Shown here one piece after another: positions 1 to 8,724 of a stretch of 64,000 nt of DNA. How positions within the stretch are numbered: the stretch's first letter is position 1; every line of letters starts with the position of its first letter. The translations under genes and the position numbers were made by a program. Source of the stretch: an uncultured Desulfovibrio sp. (GTDB taxonomy: Bacteria; Desulfobacterota; Desulfovibrionia; Desulfovibrionales; Desulfovibrionaceae). A model generated the notes under the pieces. It was not told the origin of the DNA. It saw only the letters and a program-made list of their open reading frames with translations, and searched no databases. The stretch covers positions 9,974-73,973 of the forward strand of contig CALBAX010000115.1 of assembly GCA_937926875.1 (NCBI GenBank). The letters are read 5' to 3'.

Positions 1-1300
1 GCTTGCTGCGGATCTCCACGGAACGGGCGTGGGCCTCCAGCCCTTCCAGACGGGCCAGGGAAGCGATGGCAGGCGCGTTTTCCAGCAAAAAGGCCGGAGA
101 AGTGGCCACGATGCTGGTTTTTTTGCAGAAGTTCTGGACGGAGAGCGCGGAAGAGAAACGCGCGGTCCGCAGGGTGGGCAGCACATGGTTGGGGCCCGCG
201 AAGTAGTCCCCCACGGGTTCGGGGCTGTGCTGGCCCATGAAGATGGCCCCGGCATGGCGGATGTGGGGCAGCAGGGCCCAGGGATCGCGCACGCACAGTT
301 CCAGATGCTCGGGGGCCACGCGATTGGCGATGGCCACGGCGGTCATGATGTTGGGCACCACCACGATGGCGCCCCAGTCCATGAGGGACTTGCCCGCGAT
401 CTGGGCCTTGGGCAGCTGGCTGCACTGCTTTTCCAGCTCCTGCTGCACCTGTTCGGCCAGGGTGATGTCGTCGGTGAGCAGGATGGCGGAAGCCAGCATG
501 TCGTGCTCGGCCTGGGAGAGCATGTCCGCGGCCAGCCAGTGGGGGCGGGCGGAACTGTCGGCCACCACCAGCACTTCGCTGGGGCCGGCCACCATGTCGA
601 TGCCCACCGTGCCCTGTACCAGACGCTTGGCCGTGGCCACATAGATGTTGCCCGGACCGGCGATGACGTCCACAGGGTCGATGCTCTGGGTCCCGTAGGC
701 CATGGCGCCGATGGACCAGGCACCGCCCACGCGGTAGATCTCGTAGATGTCCAGCAGGTGGGCCGCCGCCAGGATGTGCGGGTTGATGGTGCCGTCCTTG
801 CGGGGCGGGGTGCACACGGCCACGCGGGGCACACCGGCCACCAGGGCGGGGATGGCGTTCATGAGCATGCTGGAGAGCAGCGGGGTGTTGCCGCCCTGGC
901 CGCCGGGCACGTACAGGCCCACACGGTCCACGGGCAGCACGCGCTGGCCCAGGATGCTGCCGTCAGGCCGGGTCTGGAACCAGGATTTTTCCAGCTGTTC
1001 TTTATGGAAGGTGCGGATGTTGTGGGCGGCTTCGCTGATCTGTTCGCGATGTTCGGGAGAGATGGAAGCCGCGGCCCAGGCGATGTCCTGTTCGCTGACG
1101 CGCAGGGGCGCGGCAAATTCGGGACAGTCGAAACGGCGGGTATAGTCGATCAGGGCCTCATCGCCCTTTTCACGTACATTGGCAAGGATCTCGCGCACGC
1201 TGCCCTCAACGCTGTCGCCGGGATTGAAGCGGCCGTCGAGCCATTGCGAGGCCTTGACCCATTCCTGCTCGGACTGCAGGTGCAAAATTCGGCAAATCAT
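1..1300 (-). CDS. hisD: Histidinol dehydrogenase (3' end cut by window edge)
   Basis: Catalyses the last two steps of histidine biosynthesis, oxidising L-histidinol to L-histidine with two NAD+ and a zinc ion. Read on the minus strand from the ATG at 1300, the frame is open to the window edge for 433 codons. The family is usually about 430-440 residues, so only the last residue or residues and the stop are missing. Visible family signatures are the VGLYVPGG segment, the GPGN nucleotide-binding region, DMVAGPSEVLVVAD, a SQAEHD zinc/active-site motif and the APEHLEL segment with its conserved Glu-His. The C-terminal part ends ARSVEIRSK at the edge. No other his gene is visible, so an operon cannot be judged. 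It diverges from grpE across about 200 bp. Identification is secure. Confidence 0.95.
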   Translation of the reverse strand, partial: MICRILHLQSEQEWVKASQWLDGRFNPGDSVEGSVREILANVREKGDEALIDYTRRFDCPEFAAPLRVSEQDIAWAAASISPEHREQISEAAHNIRTFHKEQLEKSWFQTRPDGSILGQRVLPVDRVGLYVPGGQGGNTPLLSSMLMNAIPALVAGVPRVAVCTPPRKDGTINPHILAAAHLLDIYEIYRVGGAWSIGAMAYGTQSIDPVDVIAGPGNIYVATAKRLVQGTVGIDMVAGPSEVLVVADSSARPHWLAADMLSQAEHDMLASAILLTDDITLAEQVQQELEKQCSQLPKAQIAGKSLMDWGAIVVVPNIMTAVAIANRVAPEHLELCVRDPWALLPHIRHAGAIFMGQHSPEPVGDYFAGPNHVLPTLRTARFSSALSVQNFCKKTSIVATSPAFLLENAPAIASLARLEGLEAHARSVEIRSK

Positions 1301-1431
1301 GGAATATACCTCAAAAAAGAACGCCACTGGAGGGCGGTGGACGCGCGGAATTGCGCGTCGGACGAATATAGCGAAGGCGTGCGCCAATGTCGAGACTTCC
1401 GTGCAGGGGCCGTTGCCGGGGTGTCAGCCCC

Positions 1432-1460
1432 TTGACAGTACGGCAGTGCGTATTTACTCA
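1432..1460 (+). promoter_or_regulatory. Candidate sigma-70 promoter of grpE
   Basis: A TTGACA (1432-1437) is separated by exactly 17 bases from TACTCA (1455-1460), with an alternative ATACTA just after it. It lies about 40 bases upstream of the grpE start codon. No CIRCE inverted repeat was seen. The assignment is by consensus match only. Confidence 0.5.
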
Positions 1461-1501
1461 ATACTAGCCGGTACAACGCCGGTGCATTTCTGGGAGGAAC
1501 C

Positions 1502-2098
1502 ATGGATCGTCACAACGAGAACGATGATATGCATATGAAGGACACGCAGAACACGGAAGCGCAGGAAGAGGCCTGTGCCGGTGCCGAGGCCGGGGATGCC
1601 GGGGACGCCGTGCAGACCCTGCCGGAAAACCTGGAAAGCCTGTGCCACGAACATGTGTGCCCCAACTGCACCGAAAAACGCGATGCCGATGACGCACGCC
1701 TGCGCGCGGCCGCGGAGATGGATAACTTCAAGAAGCGCCTGAAGCGCGAGCATGAGGAACAGATCCGTTATGCGGCGGAAAAGGTCATGAGCGACCTGCT
1801 GCCCACGCTGGAGAACCTCGATCTGGCCCTGCAGTACGGCAGCAGGGACGCGGCCTGCAAGGACATGCTCCAGGGCGTGGCCATGACCCGCAAGCTGCTG
1901 CTGGAAGCCGTGGCGCGCCACGGCCTGACCCCTGTGGGCACGGCCGGCGAGGCATTCACGCCCGAACTGCACGAAGCCGTGGGTTTCGATGCCGAGGCCG
2001 ATGTGGAAGCCGGGGCCGTGGCCCGCGTGCTGCAAAGCGGCTACAAACTGGGCGAGCGCCTGCTGCGCCCGGCCAAGGTCATGATCAAGCAGGGCTAA
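1502..2098 (+). CDS. grpE: Nucleotide exchange factor GrpE
   Basis: GrpE is the cytoplasmic co-chaperone that releases ADP from DnaK. The 198-residue protein has the expected acidic, low-complexity N-terminus, a helical middle (AAEMDNFKKRLKREHEEQ, the core GrpE signature) and a C-terminal beta domain with VARVLQSGYKLGERLLRPAKV. A GGAGGA ribosome-binding site precedes the ATG by a few bases. Neither hrcA nor dnaK adjoins it: the gene stands alone and is closed by a strong terminator. One oddity is a Cys-rich N-terminal patch (LCHEHVCPNC, around residues 42-51) that could bind metal; this is inference. Confidence 0.95.
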   Translation: MDRHNENDDMHMKDTQNTEAQEEACAGAEAGDAGDAVQTLPENLESLCHEHVCPNCTEKRDADDARLRAAAEMDNFKKRLKREHEEQIRYAAEKVMSDLLPTLENLDLALQYGSRDAACKDMLQGVAMTRKLLLEAVARHGLTPVGTAGEAFTPELHEAVGFDAEADVEAGAVARVLQSGYKLGERLLRPAKVMIKQG

Positions 2099-2123
2099 GC
2101 GTCGTTGTCCGCAAGACAGCCAG

Positions 2124-2155
2124 AAGGGCCTTCCCCGTTGGGGAGGGCCCTTTTT
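2124..2155 (+). terminator. Rho-independent terminator of grpE
   Basis: An 11-bp GC-rich stem (2126-2136 with 2140-2150, one G-T pair) with a 3-base loop is followed by five T. A flanking AA/TT extension lengthens the stem. Confidence 0.85.
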
Positions 2156-2400
2156 GCATAACCTGTCCTGATCATGTCCAAGGCTGGCGGATGGCACGAG
2201 CTGTGCCGGGCAGCCATCGGCAACGAGGCCGTATGCGCAAGGAAAGGGAGGCGCCGGGCCTCCCTTTTTCGTTCCGTGATGTCGTTCCTGTTTTCTTGTG
2301 CGCTCCCGGCCCTGAATGGACCCACGCCAGGCGGGCCGGCAACGCCCTGCATGCTTTCGCTGGCGCCACCGGAGGCAGGTGACGGGAAAACGCGCTGTCC
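2156..2400. other. Intergenic region between convergent grpE and the mla operon, with a second hairpin
   Basis: No gene is recognised here. A second terminator-like hairpin lies at 2243-2267: GGGAGGC at 2246-2252 pairs with GCCTCCC at 2258-2264, flanked by AAA and followed by TTTTT. It could end leaky grpE transcription, or close a short unannotated transcript of about 90 bases. I see no promoter that would decide this. Confidence 0.5.
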
Positions 2401-2997
2401 CTAGCGCCCGGCCCTGAGCCGGGGCAGCAGGCGTTCGGCCAGGTGATCGCCCAGTCCCTGCAACAGGCGGCTCTGGGCCGCCACCAGGCTGGCGCTGCTC
2501 ATGCCGGCATCCTCGCTGGCCGCGTAGATGCCACGATCCAGCGCCTCTCCGGCACGGGAAAGCTGCCAGCGGGCCTGCAACCGGGCCGTGCCCGGCGTGT
2601 CGCCGTCCAGGCGTTCCAGAGCCACGGCCAGTTCCATGTCGCCCTGCCGGTCTCCGGCAGCGATCACGTCGATGCCCCGGGGCAGCAGACGGGCGGCCAG
2701 CACTTCGCCCAGCACGCGCCGGACGCCCTGTCCCAGCGGCTCGGCCCAGATGTCCAGTTCCGAGATTTCCAGACGGGCCTGGCCGTCGCTGCGCCGCACC
2801 AGGCCGTTGCGGTCCAGATAGTCCGGCACGCTCACCGGCGCGATGCCCAGGCTGGCAGCGGGCAGGCTGTCGGCGGTCAGGGGGGGCTGGCCGCTGTCCA
2901 GCAGATAGAAATGCGTGGGCGCGCTGCGGCCGCAGCCGGCCAGCAGGAGCATCAGCAGGGCCAGGGAAACGGTCGTATGGCGAAGGATAGGGTTCAT
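2401..2997 (-). CDS. PqiC/DUF330-like lipoprotein, ABC-type transport auxiliary
   Basis: A 198-residue lipoprotein with a signal peptide (MNPILRHTTVSLALLMLLLAGC) and lipobox LAGC, giving a lipidated Cys at residue 22. The pattern after the Cys (HFYLLDSG, then LGIAPVSVPDYLDRNGLVRR) is that of the PqiC/DUF330 auxiliary family found with MCE transporters. It probably sits in the periplasm, anchored in the outer membrane, and helps the MlaD-like protein move lipids between membranes. The start overlaps the stop of the upstream MCE gene by ATGA, so the two are translationally coupled. It is the last gene of the four-gene operon. Family call is good; the transported lipid is unknown. Confidence 0.8.
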   Translation of the reverse strand: MNPILRHTTVSLALLMLLLAGCGRSAPTHFYLLDSGQPPLTADSLPAASLGIAPVSVPDYLDRNGLVRRSDGQARLEISELDIWAEPLGQGVRRVLGEVLAARLLPRGIDVIAAGDRQGDMELAVALERLDGDTPGTARLQARWQLSRAGEALDRGIYAASEDAGMSSASLVAAQSRLLQGLGDHLAERLLPRLRAGR

Positions 2998-3947
2998 CGG
3001 CGACTTCCTTGTTTGCCGCGGAGCAGGGCTTCAGGGTTGCGTTCCAGCACGTCCAAGAACGCCCGCAGGGAGCGCACGGCAGCCGTGCTTTCCTGGATCA
3101 GGCGGCGCAGTTCCTGGGTGAGGGGGGCATTGCGTTCCACAATGGCCTTGGTGGCCAGGGAAACGGAGGAGACGTTGTTCATGGCGTCACGGGTGCTTTG
3201 CAGGGCCTGGGGCAGGTCGTGCTGGGCCGACGTGGCCGCCACATCCAGTTTTTCCAGGGCCTGGGCCAGGGTCTTCTGGGATTCCTGCATGCCGGCCAGC
3301 AGGCCCTGCGCTTCTTCAAAGGTGGCGGCAAAGGCATTGAGGCCGCGCTCCAGCGCATCGCCGGCCAGGGCGGCGTTGAGCTTTTCCAGGATGCCTGCCG
3401 TGGTATGCGCCATCTCTTCCAGCGGCAAGCTGGCCACGGTACGTTGCAGGGTGTCGATGGGCGAGGGCAGGGTGGGGATCTCCCTGTCCGGCATGGGGGA
3501 CCGGAAGTTGGCCGGCGTGTTGGGCAAAAAGTCCAGTTCCACGCGGTACTGGCCGGTGATGAGGCTCTGGAGCTGCAGGCGGGCGCGCAGGCCACGCTGG
3601 ATCAGGCGGCGCAGGATCTCCTGCCGGAAGTTGTCCGTGAGCTCGCCGGCGACCCCGGCCCGGACGATGCTGTTCTCGTCCAGCCGGATGTAGACCGGGA
3701 TGGTGACGCTGGCGTCGCGCGGGTTGGCCTCCAGGCTGATGCGCGTGACCTGGCCCATGGGCACGCCGCGGAAGACCACGGGCGCCCCGATGTTGAGCCC
3801 GCTCACCGAGCCGTCGAAGTACAGGACGTATTCGATGTCGTCACTGAACATGCGCCCGCCGCCCAGCAGGATGATGCCCGCCACCAGAAGCGTCAGTCCG
3901 CCGATGACGAAAGCCCCTACAGCGGTTTTGAATGATTGTTTTGCCAT
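2994..3947 (-). CDS. mlaD: MlaD-family MCE domain protein
   Basis: A 317-residue periplasmic protein anchored by one N-terminal membrane helix (residues about 10-30, AVGAFVIGGLTLLVAGIILL). One MCE domain follows (about 38-115, with YFDGSVSGLNIGAPVVFRGVPMGQV). The C-terminal half is long and mainly helical, with coiled-coil character. It is expected to be the substrate-binding hexameric ring of an Mla-type phospholipid transporter working with the ATPase and permease encoded just upstream. At 317 residues it is longer than E. coli MlaD (about 183) because of the helical tail, a layout seen in many MCE proteins. The ATPase gene ends 16 bases upstream. Confidence 0.88.
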   Translation of the reverse strand: MAKQSFKTAVGAFVIGGLTLLVAGIILLGGGRMFSDDIEYVLYFDGSVSGLNIGAPVVFRGVPMGQVTRISLEANPRDASVTIPVYIRLDENSIVRAGVAGELTDNFRQEILRRLIQRGLRARLQLQSLITGQYRVELDFLPNTPANFRSPMPDREIPTLPSPIDTLQRTVASLPLEEMAHTTAGILEKLNAALAGDALERGLNAFAATFEEAQGLLAGMQESQKTLAQALEKLDVAATSAQHDLPQALQSTRDAMNNVSSVSLATKAIVERNAPLTQELRRLIQESTAAVRSLRAFLDVLERNPEALLRGKQGSRR

Positions 3948-3963
3948 GCCGTATCCTGTGGGT

Positions 3964-4737
3964 TCAGTCCTGTTGTTGGGGGCCGCCGGCCTCGCCGCGC
4001 GTCAAAAAGCGCAGGGCCTGCAGCTCGGTGTGCGGGTCGCGCACCAGTTCGGAGGGGTTGCCCCGGGCAGTGACGCGCCGGGTCCGCACGTCGAGATAGA
4101 TGCCGTTGCTGGCGATGGCGAAGATGCTTGCCAGCTCGTGGGAGACGATGACGAAGGTCGTGCCCAGGGCGTCGCGCAGCTCCAGGATCAGGTCGTCCAG
4201 CATGCGGGCGCTCACCGGGTCCAGACCGGCGGACGGCTCGTCCAGGAAAAGGATCTCGGGATCGAGGGCCAGGGCCCGGGCCAGGCCGGCCCGTTTGCGC
4301 ATGCCGCCGCTGATCTCCGAAGGGTAGTAGTCCTCGAAACCGGCCAGACCGGCCAGGGCCAGCTTGAGGGAGGCCTGTTCGCGTATCTCGTCGTCATTGA
4401 GGTCGGTGTACTGTTGCAGCGGCAGGCCCACGTTCTCGGCCAGGGTCATGGAGCTCCACAGGGCACCGCCCTGGAAGAGGACGCCCGTGCGGCGCAGGAT
4501 GCGGCGGCGCTCTTTTTCGGTGCAGGCCCAGATGTCCGTGTCACCGTAGAGCACCTGGCCGCTCTGGGGCTCCTTGAGGCCCATGAGCGTGCGCAGGAGC
4601 GAGCTTTTGCCGCAGCCGGAACCGCCCATGATGAGGAAGATGTCATCGGCGGCCACGTCGAAATTCACGTCACGCATGAGCACGAAGGAACCATAGCCCA
4701 GGGTCAGGTCGCGGACGCGCAGGCGGGGAGTGCTCAT
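3964..4737 (-). CDS. mlaF: ABC transporter ATP-binding protein, MlaF family
   Basis: The cytoplasmic ATPase that powers the Mla-type lipid transporter. The 257-residue protein has Walker A GGSGCGKSS, a Q-loop in FQGGALW, the MlaF-type signature ISGGMRKRAG, Walker B ILFLDEPSAGLDP and the switch His in VSHE. The ATG at 4737 was chosen because it gives a normal MlaF N-terminus (MSTPRLRVRDLTLGYG). It starts one base after the stop of the permease gene, whereas the longer frame adds a low-complexity, out-of-family leader. Order in the operon is permease, ATPase, MCE protein, lipoprotein. Confidence 0.9.
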   Translation of the reverse strand: MSTPRLRVRDLTLGYGSFVLMRDVNFDVAADDIFLIMGGSGCGKSSLLRTLMGLKEPQSGQVLYGDTDIWACTEKERRRILRRTGVLFQGGALWSSMTLAENVGLPLQQYTDLNDDEIREQASLKLALAGLAGFEDYYPSEISGGMRKRAGLARALALDPEILFLDEPSAGLDPVSARMLDDLILELRDALGTTFVIVSHELASIFAIASNGIYLDVRTRRVTARGNPSELVRDPHTELQALRFLTRGEAGGPQQQD

Positions 4738-4738
4738 G

Positions 4739-5866
4739 TCAGATGCCCAGTACGTTGCAGATGATGGTGATGATGGCCGTGGCGATGATGATGCCCACGA
4801 TGGACTGGACCACGGCCGTGGTGGTGGCCAGGCCCACGGCCTGGGCACTGCGGCCGCAGCGGATGCCCTGATAGCAGCCCGCCAGGGCGATGATGACGCC
4901 GAACACCGTGCCGTAGGCGATGCCGATGAGCCCGTGGACGAAGGAGACCATCTGCATGGTGGCGTTGAGATATTCGGCGGAACTCAGCCCCAGCATGGAG
5001 ACGCCCACCACATAGCCGCCCAAAATGCCCATGAGGTCGGCATAGACCGTGAGCAGGGGCACCATGAGCATCAGGGCCAGCATGCGCGGCAACACCAGAA
5101 AATCTATGGGCGAGATGCCCAGGGTGGTCAGGGCGTCCACCTCTTCGTTGACCTGCATGGTGCCGATCATGGCCGCATAGGCAGCCCCCACGCGGCCGGA
5201 CATGACCACGCCCACCATGACCGCGCCCATGACGCGCAGCATGCCGATGCCCACCAGCCCGGCCACATAGATCTGGGCGCCGAACTGCGTGAGCTGCACA
5301 GCGCCCACAAAGGCCAGGATCAGGCCGAACAGCAGGCTGGTGATGGAGATGATGGGCAGGGCGCGCACACCGCATTCGTACATGGCTTCCACGAAGTCCT
5401 GCATGCGCATGCCGGCGCGTCCCAGGATGAGGCGCCAGATGGAAAGGGTCACGTCGCCGAGGAATTCCAGAAAATCCGCACAGCGGGGCGGCAGACCCAT
5501 GACAGCTTCGCCCACCCGGGCGAAAAGGCCCTGCCGGTGGTCGCTGCGGGCGGCCCCTGCCTGGGCCGGGATGGCGAAGGCCAGGTGCAGCAGCCGTGCC
5601 AGGCCTGCGGGCAGATCCTGGCTGATCTCGATCCGCGCAGCGCGGGCGGCCTTGTACAGCTGGACGAGGAAGGCCAGCAGGCTGCTGTCCCAGGCGTCGA
5701 GGGAGGCCGCCGCGAGGTGCAACTGCCGGATACCGGGGCTCCGCAGCTGCTGCAGGGCGTCGGCACATTGCGGCGGCCAGGGCGTATTGAGGGCCCAGCT
5801 GCCGGAGACGGTGACCAGCAGGCGCTCTCCGGCCCTGTCCAGGTTTACTTGCGGACTTGTTTCCAT
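4739..5866 (-). CDS. mlaE: MlaE-family permease with N-terminal STAS (MlaB-like) domain
   Basis: The inner-membrane permease of the Mla-type transporter, 375 residues from the ATG at 5866. Residues about 10-100 resemble a STAS domain (VNLDRAGERLLVTVSGSW through LDAWDSSLLAFLVQLY), the part that E. coli encodes separately as MlaB. From about 130 the MlaE permease follows with several membrane segments and the conserved ALPIISITSLLFGLILA and GRVGAAYAAMIGTMQVNEEVDAL segments. A TTG 24 bases upstream (5890) is in frame but lies inside the spacer of the candidate promoter, so the ATG is preferred. No Shine-Dalgarno precedes that ATG. This is the first gene of the operon and diverges from polA. Confidence 0.88.
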   Translation of the reverse strand: METSPQVNLDRAGERLLVTVSGSWALNTPWPPQCADALQQLRSPGIRQLHLAAASLDAWDSSLLAFLVQLYKAARAARIEISQDLPAGLARLLHLAFAIPAQAGAARSDHRQGLFARVGEAVMGLPPRCADFLEFLGDVTLSIWRLILGRAGMRMQDFVEAMYECGVRALPIISITSLLFGLILAFVGAVQLTQFGAQIYVAGLVGIGMLRVMGAVMVGVVMSGRVGAAYAAMIGTMQVNEEVDALTTLGISPIDFLVLPRMLALMLMVPLLTVYADLMGILGGYVVGVSMLGLSSAEYLNATMQMVSFVHGLIGIAYGTVFGVIIALAGCYQGIRCGRSAQAVGLATTTAVVQSIVGIIIATAIITIICNVLGI

Positions 5867-5901
5867 CTCTATAGTATACGCGCAGGACAAAAGCTTCGCA
5901 A
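5867..5901 (-). promoter_or_regulatory. Candidate promoter of the mla operon, possibly giving a leaderless mRNA
   Basis: Read on the minus strand: TTGCGA (5901-5896), exactly 17 bases, then TATACT (5878-5873). Six bases follow before the A of the mlaE ATG at 5866, so transcription would begin at or next to the start codon. No ribosome-binding site is present between them. Confidence 0.55.
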
Positions 5902-5964
5902 GGAGGGAGGCCGCTCCCCCGCAGGCTTTTCCGCCTTTTTGCCTACCCTCAACCCCGGATTGCC

Positions 5965-8724
5965 ATGTCGCTGAAACAACGCCTCGGGCTTGCCGCAGAG
6001 CCCGTCTTTCTCATGGATGGCTCGGCCTTCATCTATCGCGGCTTTTTTGCCAACAGGAACATGCAGCGTTCCGACGGCTTCCCCACCAATTCCCTGGTGG
6101 TGGTCAGCCGCGTGCTGCTGCGCATCCTGCGCGAGGAGCGTCCCCGCTATTTCGCCTTCGTGCAGGACGGCAAGGGCCCCAACTTCCGGCACGGGATATT
6201 CCCCCTTTACAAGGCCAACCGCGATGCCACGCCCGAAGACCTGGTACGCCAGCTGGACCCCATCCAGCGCATGGTGCGGGCCCTGGGCCTGCGGCTGGAA
6301 GTCTCGCAGGGCTGCGAGGCCGACGACTGCATCGCCTCGCTGGCGGCGCGCTTCGCGGCGGAACATCCCGTCGTCATCGTCAGCGGTGACAAGGACCTGA
6401 AACAGTGCCTGGGCCCCAACGTCTACATGTGGGATCCGGCCTCCAAGGAAGAAAAGCTGGTGAGCGAGGCCGACTTCACGGCAGAGAGCGGCGTGACGCC
6501 CGCCCAGTGGCCCGATGTGCAGGCCCTCATCGGCGATACCAGCGACAATATCCCCGGCGTGCCGGGCATCGGCCCCAAGACCGCGCGCCAGATCTTCTCC
6601 ATCTGCCCCAGCCTTGAGGACATACGCGACCATTTCGTCCTGCTGCCGCCCAAATTGCAGGCCAAGTTGCAGGAACATCTGGAAAACATGTTCATCTGGC
6701 GCGAGCTCACCACCCTGAGACGCGATTTTTGTCCCGGCGTCACGCTGGACGACCTGCGCGTGCGCCCGCTGGATGCCGCCACCTGCGCCCTGCTCACGGA
6801 AGAATTCGAGCTCTTCGCCCTGCGGCGCGAGCTGGCCGCCCTGGACCGTTTGCAGGCCGCCGAGGCCGACCTGCCCGAAGAGTTCCTGGATGCGGGCAGC
6901 ATCCGTGGGGACGCACAGCCCGAGGCCGGGAAGAAGGCGGCTGCGGAACAGGCCTCCCTGCCGCTGGCCCAGCCTGCCCGCAGTGGTCGTGCCACCAGCC
7001 AGATGAGCCTTCTGGACGCCATGCCGCAGGGATCCGCGCCCGCGCTGGATGACGTATCGGCCCTGCCGGACTGCCGGGGGGCCCGCGTGGCCCTGATCTG
7101 GGCCCACGGAGACCGGGAGGCTCCCTATCTTGCCGTGGAGGATGCTGGCGGAAGCCCTCTGGGCGAATGGCAGTGGACAGGCCCCGTGGCTGGACTGGCC
7201 CGCTGGCTGGCCCCTGCCCGCACTCTGGTGACGGCCGATCTCAAGGGCATGCTGACCGCCGCGCCCTGCTGGCACTTCCTGGCCGGACGCGCGGCGGACT
7301 GCATCGACCTGGGCGTGGCCGCCTATCTGCTGAATCCCGAAGAGAACGATTACGGCTGGCCCCGCCTTTCGTCCCGCTGGGGCGCCGTGCTGCGGCATGA
7401 GCTGGAGAGCAGGGGCGAGACGGCCCCCGGCCCCGCACGCCTGGGGCTGGCCATGGCGCGGCTGTTCGGGCAGCGCATGGAAAAAGACGGCCTTCTGGAG
7501 CTGTTCCGGCGGCTGGAGATGCCCCTGCTGCCCGTGCTGGCAGGCATGGAGCAGAGCGGGGTGGCCATCGACGCCGCGGCCTTCCGGGCTTTCCTCGACG
7601 ACGTGCAGGGGCAGCTGGACCAGCTCACAGCCCATGTCTACGAGCTGGCGGGCACGCAGTTCAACATCCGCTCGGCCCAGCAGCTGGGCGACGTGCTGTT
7701 CAACGGGCTGGGCCTGCCCGCACCGCGCAAGACCAAGGGCGGCCAGGCATCCACCAGTCAGCAGACCCTGGAGAAACTGGCCGGGCAGCATCCGGTGGTG
7801 GACAGCATCCTGCAGTACCGCAAGCTGGAGAAGATGCGCTCCACCTATCTCGATCCCCTGCCGCGTCTGGTGGATCCTCAGGGCCGCATCCACACCACCT
7901 TCAACCAGAAGGCCACGGCCACGGGACGGCTCTCTTCCAGCAATCCCAACCTCCAGAACATCCCCGTGCGCGGACCGCTGGGCAAGCGCATGCGCTCCTG
8001 CTTCATCGCCGGGCCGGGCCGCCTGCTGGTCTCGGCCGACTATTCGCAGGTGGAGCTGCGCGTGCTGGCCCATGTCTCGCAGGATCCGGCCCTGCTGGAA
8101 GCCTTCCGCAACGGCGAAGACATCCATGCCCGCACGGCGGCCCTGGTCTATGACCTGCCGCCCGATCAGGTGAGCCCGGACCAGCGCCGCAATGCCAAGA
8201 CCATCAACTTCGGCCTCATCTACGGCATGGGCGCCCAGAAGCTGGCCCAGGAACTCAAGATCAGCACCGCGCAGGCCAGGGATTTCATTGCCCGTTATTT
8301 CGAGCGCCTGCAGGGCCTGAAGGCGTTCTATGAAGGCGTGGAGGCCTCGGCCCGCCAGCACGGCTTCGTGACCACCCTGGGCGGGCGCCGCCGCCTGCTG
8401 CCGGACATCAATTCCGCCAGCGGCCAGGCCGCGGCCCTGGCCCGCCGTCAGGCCATCAACACCGTGATCCAGGGCTCGGCGGCGGACATCATCAAGCTGG
8501 CCATGCTGGCCGTGGCCCGTGACGAGCGCCTGCGGGAGCTGGATGCCCGTCTGCTGCTGCAGGTGCACGACGAACTTTTGCTGGAAGTGCCCGCTGCCGC
8601 TGCCGAAGAGGCCGGGGCCCTGGTGGCCCGTCTCATGCAGGATGTCTGCCCCGCAGGCAGGGAGCTTTCCGTGCCTTTGCTGGTGGACTGGGGCACCGGT
8701 CATGACTGGGGCGCGGCGCACTAG
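5965..8724 (+). CDS. polA: DNA polymerase I
   Basis: Family A polymerase for Okazaki-fragment processing and repair, 919 residues. The N-terminal 5'-3' exonuclease/FEN domain (about 10-290) has VFLMDGSAFIYRGFFA, GCEADDCIA, VSGDKDLKQ and GDTSDNIPGVPGIGPKTA. The middle domain lacks the DxE motif of a proofreading exonuclease: IWAHGDRE stands where it is expected, so 3'-5' activity is probably lost, as in Taq and Bacillus enzymes. The polymerase domain has motif A DYSQVELRVLAH, motif B RRNAKTINFGLIYGMG and motif C LLLQVHDELLLEVP. The ATG at 5965 gives the expected N-terminus, though its ribosome-binding site is weak. Monocistronic, followed by hairpins. Confidence 0.95.
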   Translation: MSLKQRLGLAAEPVFLMDGSAFIYRGFFANRNMQRSDGFPTNSLVVVSRVLLRILREERPRYFAFVQDGKGPNFRHGIFPLYKANRDATPEDLVRQLDPIQRMVRALGLRLEVSQGCEADDCIASLAARFAAEHPVVIVSGDKDLKQCLGPNVYMWDPASKEEKLVSEADFTAESGVTPAQWPDVQALIGDTSDNIPGVPGIGPKTARQIFSICPSLEDIRDHFVLLPPKLQAKLQEHLENMFIWRELTTLRRDFCPGVTLDDLRVRPLDAATCALLTEEFELFALRRELAALDRLQAAEADLPEEFLDAGSIRGDAQPEAGKKAAAEQASLPLAQPARSGRATSQMSLLDAMPQGSAPALDDVSALPDCRGARVALIWAHGDREAPYLAVEDAGGSPLGEWQWTGPVAGLARWLAPARTLVTADLKGMLTAAPCWHFLAGRAADCIDLGVAAYLLNPEENDYGWPRLSSRWGAVLRHELESRGETAPGPARLGLAMARLFGQRMEKDGLLELFRRLEMPLLPVLAGMEQSGVAIDAAAFRAFLDDVQGQLDQLTAHVYELAGTQFNIRSAQQLGDVLFNGLGLPAPRKTKGGQASTSQQTLEKLAGQHPVVDSILQYRKLEKMRSTYLDPLPRLVDPQGRIHTTFNQKATATGRLSSSNPNLQNIPVRGPLGKRMRSCFIAGPGRLLVSADYSQVELRVLAHVSQDPALLEAFRNGEDIHARTAALVYDLPPDQVSPDQRRNAKTINFGLIYGMGAQKLAQELKISTAQARDFIARYFERLQGLKAFYEGVEASARQHGFVTTLGGRRRLLPDINSASGQAAALARRQAINTVIQGSAADIIKLAMLAVARDERLRELDARLLLQVHDELLLEVPAAAAEEAGALVARLMQDVCPAGRELSVPLLVDWGTGHDWGAAH

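Noticed and set aside
29..1435. A 468-codon plus-strand frame rich in Gly, His and Gln
   Set aside because: It is antisense to hisD, has the composition typical of the opposite strand of GC-rich genes, and has no family resemblance or ribosome-binding site.
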